From positions 2,664,005-2,728,004 of the forward strand of contig CM119264.1 of the NCBI GenBank assembly GCA_051294375.1: 64,000 bases of DNA, read 5' to 3'. The notes beneath the pieces are model-generated. The model saw only the letters and a list, made by a program, of their open reading frames with translations, was not told the DNA's origin and searched no databases. The translations under genes and the position numbers were made by a program. This stretch comes from Paraspadella gotoi. Taxonomy: Eukaryota > Chaetognatha. Positions 56,179 to 64,000 of this stretch are shown piece by piece (position 1 is the first letter of the stretch; each line of letters opens with the position of its first letter).

Positions 56179-57184
56179 AACATAAACAAATACATATTGA
56201 TATGAACATAGAATTTTAAAGATTTTGATGATTAGAAGGCCATATATGAAAATCAACTTCCCTTGATATCACGACTTTCAGAAGCCATGAATTGCAAAAT
56301 GCGGAGACCGAAAAGAACGAAAAAAAATCGAGGGAGGACAGGACGGGCTTTTGCCCGCCTGGCTCGATAATAGAGGAATATTTGTTTGTTTTATAAAAAT
56401 GTAAACAAAACATTTTAAATAACTGGGCCTGACTCAATTTAAGGACATCGGGATGATGACAGCTGAATGATAAATTATAATTAATCCTATTAATTAATTA
56501 ATTAATTTAATCTATTAATTATTTATTTAATCTATTAATTAATTAATTATTAAATTAATAATTAATTAATTAATTATCGTAGGCAGACTCCGCATTTGTT
56601 TGCTCAAACTTGTTAAATTTTGAATTCAGACGAAAAATGATTTATTATTCTACCTTTTTATCTTTTATATTCAATAGAATCTTTTTTTCTTTCAAATTTG
56701 ATTCTCGCGCGATTTTCTTTTTTTTTGTTGTTGTTGTTTAATTGACGTTTTTATTTTTCTCTCATTTGAGTCAAATTAGTCAAATTTTTGACGCATCTTT
56801 TGTTTTCCCTCGTTTCGTTAAAACTCATCGGTTTTTCTTGTTTTTTTTGGTTTTTCCTATTTCTAAGAAAAGATGTCTTTTATTCGTGCCCCACTTCCCT
56901 CCCTAATCTCTTTTCTTTCCTTTCCTCCCTTTTCCCTTTCCTTCCTCCAACCTTTCTCTCTACTTTCTTCCTCCCTTTTCGTTCCTTTCTTTTCTTTCCT
57001 CCTCCTTTCATTATCCTTTTATCTCCCCCATTTTCATTTTCTCCTTCCACCTTCCTCTTTTCCTCCTTTCCTTTCCTCCCTTTCCTTTCCTCCAAATTTC
57101 ACTCCTTCCCCTCCCCTCATTTTTTGACGGGCGGCGCCTTTTCGGCCCCATATGGTTTCCGTTGACGCTTATGGTCGAGACAGG

Positions 57185-57246
57185 GGGAAGACGACGACGG
57201 CGACGACGATGAAGAAGACGATGAAGACGACGACAACATCAACGAC

Positions 57247-57277
<31 letters not shown>

Positions 57278-57370
57278 TGACGACGACGACGATGAAGAAG
57301 ACGATGAAGACGACTACATGAACGAGCGACGACGACGAAGAGCACGACGACCATAACGACGACTTTGAAA
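57185..57370. repeat. (CGA)n / GAAGAC trinucleotide tract
   Basis: CGA repeats in two parts with GATGAAGAAGACGATG-like interruptions repeated twice. Confidence 0.93.
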
Positions 57371-57535
57371 ATGGCGACAATGAACGATGATTTATGATAA
57401 TGATGATGATGAATATGATGACAATGATAATATTGAACAATGTAAGAATGACGATGATGACAAAAAACTCTACGACCACGACTTAACTGACAATGAAGAT
57501 GACGATGACAACGCTGTAACAGTTTCGGGGCGAAG

Positions 57536-57560
57536 NNNNNNNNNNNNNNNNNNNNNNNNN
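57536..57560. other. 25-N gap before Q3
   Basis: Exactly 25 N; block Q3 resumes within the (GA)n tract. Confidence 0.98.
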
Positions 57561-57563
57561 GAG

Positions 57564-57613
<50 letters not shown>

Positions 57614-60440
57614 AAGAGAGAGATAGAGAGTCATTGCAATTCTCGACGAGGGTCAAACGCGGTTTTCTCTTTTGTATTCTTCTCACATCAGAAGAATTAA
57701 TCGTTTTCTTCTTTTTTGGTTTTGGTGTGGCGACGGCTGGCGAGGCCAGTGGCGTGAAAGGCGTGAAATATTCAGCTGCGGAGTGTTCACACGTTATGAT
57801 AAACGTGACGCGGAGAAGATTCGCTCATTGGCCCGTAAATGAGTGAATGTAATTATTATTCTAGTATTAATGATAAATTAAAAAACAAAAAAAAAATCAT
57901 ATGATATGAATTTTAAGCAAGGGTAGCGTATAATTTAACTAAACGAATAATTCAAAAAAAAATTCCTTAAATAAAAGAAAAAAGAAAGAAACGTGAAAGA
58001 CAAAGAATCACAACTTCCAAGGCCGAAACTCATAACACAAGGTAATTATATACGGAACTGATATAGAAATTAGAACCAGAAAACGCGATGTTCCGAAAGA
58101 ATAATTATCTCAAACAACGGAATGTATATATCGAGAAACCCCGTATGTAAATAGGCGAAAAGGCGAAATGGAATCGAGCGCCATTATTCCGGTAAGTGAC
58201 TCCTTTCAAAGTGTGAACCGTCAAACGGTGAGTTAAGTCGCGCGGTTTCGATTCACATTTTAATTCCCTCGTTGATTGGAACCGAAAAAGATGTTGACCT
58301 TCGCTAAGTTGACCTCTTGACGGCCCGACCTTTCCTTTCCCGAAGCCAACGTATTGATTGGTCGATGTGTGATCTCATGCTTGATCCTCTGCTTTGATAC
58401 TATGCTTTCGAATCCAAATGTTAGGTTTTAAAGTTTGTGGCTTGGGCTGTTGCCCTCCTTCCGCTATCGCCGGTTTCCAGCGGTCGACCCGCCAGACTAA
58501 AGACCCTCTCGAAAAGGTCGGCCTTTTTTTTTCGGCCCTGTCGGCCTGTGGCCTATTTGGCTTTGTTGGCCTGTTGGCCTGTTGCCTATTGGTTTGTTGG
58601 CCTGTTTGGCTGTCGGCCGAAACTCGAACGTGGCAAGCGCGTCCCTTTTCCCTTTTTCTCTTTAACAGGTTAATCGCGTCTACTTCTATCCATTTTAGGT
58701 TAGGCTCTCGTGTGAAGTTGATGAAAGAGATGAGATGTTGAAAGAATGTGAAGATATCGGTATGCGGGTGCTGAGATAAATGCGATAATGTAATTTTAAT
58801 AACGAAGCGTTAGAAACAGCACGCAATGTATTAATTTATTTTTTAACGTATAAACCGCTTACGTAATTCCTCACTTTGCTATTTTCCCAATTTTATATTC
58901 TTTAGAAAAACGAAAAAAACAAAAAGTTAAAAGTCCCTTTTTGCCAATAAACTAAGTCCCGTCGGTTTTCGTCTTGAAGTGCTTTTTAAAATATATTAAG
59001 CTATTGATTTCATTTTAATTTAAAAATTGCGTTTATTGAGGGCCCAACATTTATCATTTTTTCTCGATTAGATCTTAATCTTTTGGTCGGTCGCAGTTGT
59101 CCGTCTATCATCTGTTTGTCAGCCATGCGTTTAAACCGAACAATTACGAGAGAGCTTTTGATGACGATAACAAAATTACAGACGTGAGACAAACGCACAG
59201 AGGAAACTGTGATTTGTGATTGTGAAGATAGAAGGTGAAAAAGATGGAAGGAAAAGAGAAGTGATAAGAAAAATAAGAAGAGAAGGGGAGGGAAGAAAAG
59301 AAAAGAAAAGAAAAGAAAAGAAAAGAAAGAAAAGAAAGAAAAGAAAGAAAAGAAAAGAAAAGAAAATAGAAAATCTACTAGAAGAGAAAAAATTGGTTCT
59401 AGTCAAGCGATTTTAGAACCAGATTAGGTCGGGTTAGGGTCCTTGGGTCGGGTCACGGGGCGGGTCAGTTTCATGGGTCAGTTCAATGGGTCAGGTCATG
59501 GGTCCGTTCAGGGGTGGGTACGGTTAAGGTCATCGACTTTCCAACCCAAATCCTCCTTCGCGCCTTCCTCGCCTTTTTCAATCTTCGCGCGAAGTTAGAA
59601 AACTGGATAATGAGAATGGTATTAAGGGAAGTGGTAAAAGAAAAGTGAAAAGGTGGCAGATGGTAAATGAGAAATGGTTATTAAGGGAAGTGGTAAAATT
59701 AACAGTGAAAAGTGGCGGATGGTAATGATAATGTATCTAAAGGGAAGTTGGTAAAAGAAAAGTGAAAAGTGGAAATGGTAAATGAGAAAAGGTATGAGGC
59801 AAATTGAAAAATAAAAGTGAGAAATGGCAATGTAAAGAGCTGAATTAGGCATAAAGGCCAGAAGCACAAAGCCATTGCTTAATGTTTGAATCGCCTTTAT
59901 TTAGAGTCCCATGAATGAAATTGAGGTTCCAAGAACAAAATGGCGACAAAAAAAAGAAGCAAAGATAGAAAACAGACAAGATAATTGGCAAATTATAACA
60001 TGCACAATTTTTTCGAGTTGGAGAAAGTAGAGAACCTAAAGTAGTAAATACTAAAGTAAATACTAAAGTAAATACAAAGTAAACTACTAAAAGTAGTAAA
60101 TACTACGTTTACTACATAAAAACTTAGGTTCAGGTCAACGAATCAGATTCAATATATAACCTAAATTTTCGTAGATGTAAACCGGTTTTTTTAATGTACT
60201 GAGCCCGGCAATTATCGAAGCAGATCCCCCCACCTGAGCCTCGCCGCCGCCCCTGCCGCCGCCGCAGCGCACGCCGCCGCTGCGCCTCCCCAACCCCGCA
60301 TTCTGCGACATCCTTCCCGAGTCGTTCGCGACGAAGATGATCTACGCAAGGAAAGCGAAAAAAAGAGCCGATAATCATCAATCAGGGAAAAGGGGGGAGT
60401 GGACCGGGGTGGTGGGATTGGTAAGGGATTGGTGGGAGTG
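57561..60440 (+). repeat. Block Q, copy Q3
   Basis: Homologous to 45689-48462 (Q2) and 35640-38412 (Q1). It has the most single-base insertions and deletions of the three, for example in the 57-bp repeat (59610-59800) and the CCG run (60240-60290). Confidence 0.92.
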
Positions 60441-60690
60441 GTGGGGAGTGGTAGGGAGTGATGAGAGTGGTAGGGGAGTGGGGAGTGTAGGGAGTGGAGG
60501 AATTGGAAAGGAGTGATAGGGATTGGTAGGAGTGGTAGGGATTGGCAGGGACGTGGTAGGGAGTGGTATGGGAGGAGTGGTAGGGGGAATTGGTGATGAG
60601 TGGGTAGGGATTGGTAAGGAGTGGTAGGGAATTGGTAGGAGTGGGTAAGAGTGGAGGGTAGTGATAGGGATGTAGGAATTGGTAAGGAGT
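60405..60690 (+). repeat. 10-11-bp repeat, GGTAGGGAGTG type
   Basis: About 27 imperfect units that join Q3 to R2. This is the junction where the 2.1-kb insert sits in the Q2/R1 copy. Confidence 0.92.
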
Positions 60691-60985
60691 GGTTGGGAAG
60701 ATCCGAGGGAATGATAGCGAGGTTGGTCTAAAAGTCTGGAGTGTGAGTGCCAGGAGTGTTGTTTTCCCCTTAAAATGAAGGAAACTCTTATGTGAGGATT
60801 GGAAGAAGGAGAAATTATCTCAATTCAAAACTCAATTTTCAGAACTAAAATATATACAATTATAAACATTTATATAATTGAAACATTCTTCGAAATATCA
60901 TACAACTTCACTGATATGGAACCAGAAGCTCTGGAGTCTTGATTAAAAGCTGAAGGGTCCGGAATATAATATTTTTAGTCCGCCG

Positions 60986-61150
60986 CCGCGAGTACTCGCG
61001 GAGCAACTCTATAAGTCCACTTTTTCGTCGGTCAGTCGGTCTGTCAGTCGGTTTGTTTGTCCATCGGTCTGCCCACTTACGATAAAAAACATATAATTCG
61101 CCTATAGTTGTTTGCTCATTGGCAAACCTGAAATCTAAGGGACTGCTAGC
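60986..61150 (+). mobile_element. (GTCY)n element with palindrome, R2 first copy
   Basis: CCGCGAGTACTCGCGG (60986-61001), GAGCAACTCTATAAGTCCAC, TTTTTCGTCGGTCAGTCGG and more GTCY units, then ACATATAATTCGCCTATAGT and TTGCTCATTGGCAAA. Matches 27400-27600 on the minus strand block by block. Confidence 0.65.
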
Positions 61151-61669
61151 TAGACTCGATGCGTGCATGTCATAAATTCAAGGGCTAAGAAAGTTTTTTA
61201 ACTTAATGTCATGTCAAGTCATATCATTGAATAAAGTCACTGGCGGCGCAACCACATTTGAATAACCGTTCTTGTTTTTGTTTTTTTTTTGTAAAGAAGG
61301 AAGAAGGATTAACCAACGTAGCCTGTCCAAAAGTCCGGGACAATAAATATCTTATTTTCGAATTGAATGAATAATTTTTCATATTGTTCCTACCGATTTC
61401 ATAAGTAAAGTAATTAAGATCGATTTTCAAACGTCAGCCTTCAAGTCCGATTTTCAGTATTAAAGATGACAGATAGCAAGTTTTTTTCGCGCTTAGAACC
61501 GAGAGATTTAATTATTCCTGCGGAAAGAGAAATGACTCAATTAAGACTAACACGTCGTGAGGATTGACATCTTAGTCGGTAGGAACCGACTTTTCTTTTT
61601 CTCCTTTAGAAGTTGGAAATTAGATTTTTGATTCTCAGCGGAAGAAAAATAGGTCATCGAACCGAATTT

Positions 61670-61875
61670 TATTTTTAGGCCGGATCTGAAGATCGCAGAT
61701 TCCGGCTCGATAATCAACTTTGTCGGTCTGTCGGTCGCCCCCTATGGTTTGGGTCGGTCGGTTTTACTTGAATCATCTTAGAACATTGAATTATGAAAAG
61801 TTATGTAAAAATCTCTCCTGTCTGTTTGTTTGTCTATCCGTATTTCGTCAGCCGTCCGTGTCCCCTTGGCTTTCA
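61670..61875 (+). mobile_element. (GTCY)n element, R2 second copy
   Basis: Same as 52535-52745 with small indels. Confidence 0.6.
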
Positions 61876-62833
61876 ACCTTTTATTAAAAGAAAAAAAGGA
61901 AGATAAAGGAAAACAGAAACACAAGAAGCAAAATGGAAGTAAAAAAGAGAAAGAAAGAAAAAAAAGAAGAAAGGAAAAAGAAAGAAATAAAATAAAAGAA
62001 AAAAGGAAAGAAAAAGAAAAGAGAAAAGAAAGAAAGGAAAGAAAGAAAAGAAAAGATAAAAAGGAAAAAAGAAAAGAAAGAAAGAAAATGAGAGAAGAAT
62101 AAAAAATAAAAGAAGAAAAGGAAAGAAAAGAAAAAAAGAAGCAAAGAAGTCAAGAAGAATCTGGGCTTCAGCGAATCCCAGTTTTTTTTTTGGGGAGGAG
62201 GAAAAAGAAAGACGACGACGACCGACACGACGACGACGATGATGACGACGACTAAGATGTAAAAAAACATTTCATTTTAGGACGAAAGATTTGAACTACG
62301 AAGACATGAACGACGACGACGACGAATGTGACACCACTGAAATTATTAGATAATCTCTAGAATAAAAGATAAATGGGGATGATTAACATTCTCGGACCAT
62401 CAATAGGCTATGAATAGACTACATATTTTAAGTAAAAATCACAGAAAGAGTAAAACGTGTAATGACAATGACATCAAAATACACGCCATCTCCAGGAAAT
62501 GATTACGATGAACGACGTCGCGACATCACAACAACCACGACAACAACCAACAACGACAACAAATGTTTTTTTTTCCAAAAGTATGAATATTCAAAGTCTC
62601 ATCACTGATCTTTGCTAAACCTTCACAGTCACCCGTGATCACTGCCACGCTGTCACACTGTCACAGTTATGGTGATAATCATCGTCACTGCAATCCCGTT
62701 AACTATCAGTTTCAATAAAAAAAATCAACTAATTTTTTATTTTTCGTTTTTGTTCTTTTACAGACGAAGAATCGGTCAAATCGAATTCCTCAAAACTTTT
62801 TAAATCCAGTTTTTAATTTTTTTTTCTTTTAGT

Positions 62834-63033
62834 CGGATCTGCTTATCAGCAGATCCCGATCTAAACTCACTTTTATAACTCCACTTTTTCGTCCGTCGTC
62901 CGCCCGCCTGCCAAATATTGTCGGGCACATCACTTATATCAATGGTCAGAACATCGAATTATGATAAATTATGCAAAAAATTGTCGTACCGTTCCGTCTG
63001 TCTGCTCCGTCCGTCCGTCCGTCCGTCCCACGC
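62834..63033 (+). mobile_element. (GTCY)n element, R2 third copy
   Basis: Identical to 53731-53930. Confidence 0.65.
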
Positions 63034-63037
63034 TAGC

Positions 63038-64000
63038 AAAAAACACAATTACTCGTGATTGATGGAATGGATTTAAATGAAATTTTGTGGTTTGGATAGG
63101 TAAGGTGTGTGATTGAGCCTGATATTTAAGTTTGATGAATCGTCGCGATGGAAAATGAGTTTTAAATGGAAAAAACAAAAAAATATATTCACTCCATTTG
63201 AACACCATAAATTGCTCATGAGTGGATGGGCTGGATTGACTGGAATTTTGTATGTGGGTAGGAAAGTGTGGATTGAACTAGTGAAATCAAGTTCGATGGA
63301 AATAGTTTGAGTGGAAATGAGTTAAATGGAAAAAAACAAAAAAACCTGTTTTACTAATTGATATGCTTCTTTTTCCTTTTTATATTAAATGTTATCTGCA
63401 GGATATATTAATAAATCTAATATTAATCAGTTAATTAATCAATTAGTATAAATTAATCAATAAATTAATTAATTAGTCAATCAATCCGTCCATCGTCCCA
63501 TCTTAGCAAAAACTCCAATAACTCGTGATTGGCTGGTTGGAATTGGAATTAAATTTTGTGTGTGGGTAGGAAAGTGTGTGATAAAGCCTGGATATAAAAT
63601 TTCGATGGACATCGTGTGAGTGGAAATTAGTTTAAATGAAAAAAACATAAGTCGAATTTTACTAAAATCTTTTTACTTATTTTAACCAATAAATACTCCA
63701 ATTAATCATAATTGATGATAGATGAGTTGAATTTTGTGTGTTGGGTAGGAAAACGTATGAACGAAGCTTTGATATAAAGTTCAGTGGAAACGTACCAGTG
63801 GAAATGAGTTTAAATGAAAAAAATATAAGTCACATTTACTTGAATTTTTTATTTATTTTAACCCAATGATAGATTGAGATGAAAATTTTGTGAGCCAGTA
63901 GGAAAGTGAGTGAAGAAGCTAGATATACAAGTTTGAACGGGAATGCAAGTTGAAAAAATGATGCAAGTTGAAAACATGAATGCAAGTTAAAAAATCTTTA
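63038..64000 (+). repeat. Diverged satellite, R2 copy
   Basis: Identical to 53935-54897. Open frames here (minus 62969-63208, plus 63113-63310) repeat exactly in R1 and are not supported as genes. Confidence 0.8.

Larger units (their letters stand above)
54948..57535. other. Spacer between R1 and Q3, repeat-rich
   Basis: GA-rich at 54930-55020, an ATTGATGCGATGA-like repeat at 55150-55345, GA tracts at 55385-55500, 55680-55785 and 55980-56065, an ATTA-rich tract at 56485-56578, a pyrimidine tract at 56885-57115 and a CGA/GAT tract at 57185-57500. One ORF candidate is listed at 55831. Confidence 0.7.
60590..64000 (+). repeat. Block R, copy R2, continues beyond window
   Basis: Homologous to R1. 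The 5' half has many indels relative to R1; from 62801 to the window end it is identical to 53698-54897. Confidence 0.93.

Noticed and set aside
62969-63310. Two frames (79 and 65 residues) exactly repeated at 53866-54207
   Set aside because: Their identity follows from DNA identity of the R1/R2 duplication over satellite and GTCY sequence, not from protein conservation.

Overview
The window is metazoan nuclear DNA, most likely arthropod (a crustacean is plausible, but nothing here fixes the taxon). The reasons are: no long complex reading frames, abundant short tandem repeats dominated by (CT)n/(GA)n with (CGA)n, (TTTC)n, (AAAAG)n and (GTTC)n, a tRNA-derived SINE, splice-like signals around short exon-sized frames, and assembly gaps. 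I recognise no complete gene, rRNA gene, intact tRNA gene, CRISPR array or prokaryotic operon. Most long open frames are translations of microsatellites or minisatellites.

Layout. 1-5300: CT repeats, a 52-bp tandem array, a proline-rich exon candidate (1927-2286) and a 3-kb AT-rich stretch poor in simple repeats. 5300-14226: a small TATA-preceded ORF, then three tandem copies (A, B, C) of a 2.5-3.2 kb unit. 14.2-28 kb: mostly low-complexity DNA with an exon candidate at 14854-15069, a 42-bp satellite (19.96-21.35 kb), a SINE (24.1 kb), several minisatellites and three larger gaps. 27.9-64 kb: a mosaic of large duplications. Block P (27.9-34.39 kb) is followed by Q1 (34.39-38.41 kb), then an inverted copy of P (38.53-44.34 kb), then Q2 (44.5-48.46 kb), a single-copy GC-rich insert (48.46-50.59 kb), R1 (50.6-54.9 kb), a spacer, and finally Q3 plus R2 (57.56-64.0 kb).

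The duplicated blocks differ mainly by single-base insertions and deletions, many in homopolymers. Five of the six gaps of exactly 25 N lie at or inside block edges. That pattern fits long-read gap filling with unpolished or wrongly placed reads at least as well as real segmental duplication, so copy number here should not be trusted. If real, the locus holds a large inverted repeat with a palindromic turn at 38518-38532.

Several short frames bounded by plausible splice sites look coding-like, but none matches a family I can name with confidence. The best supported mobile sequences are the SINE at 24085 and a dispersed element with a small hairpin, a conserved CACTTTTTCGTC-like block and a (GTCY)n tract, seen at about 27.4, 51.6, 52.5, 53.7, 61.0, 61.7 and 62.8 kb, which resembles non-autonomous Helitron-like elements of the mini-me/HINE type. 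No convincing new molecular system was found.
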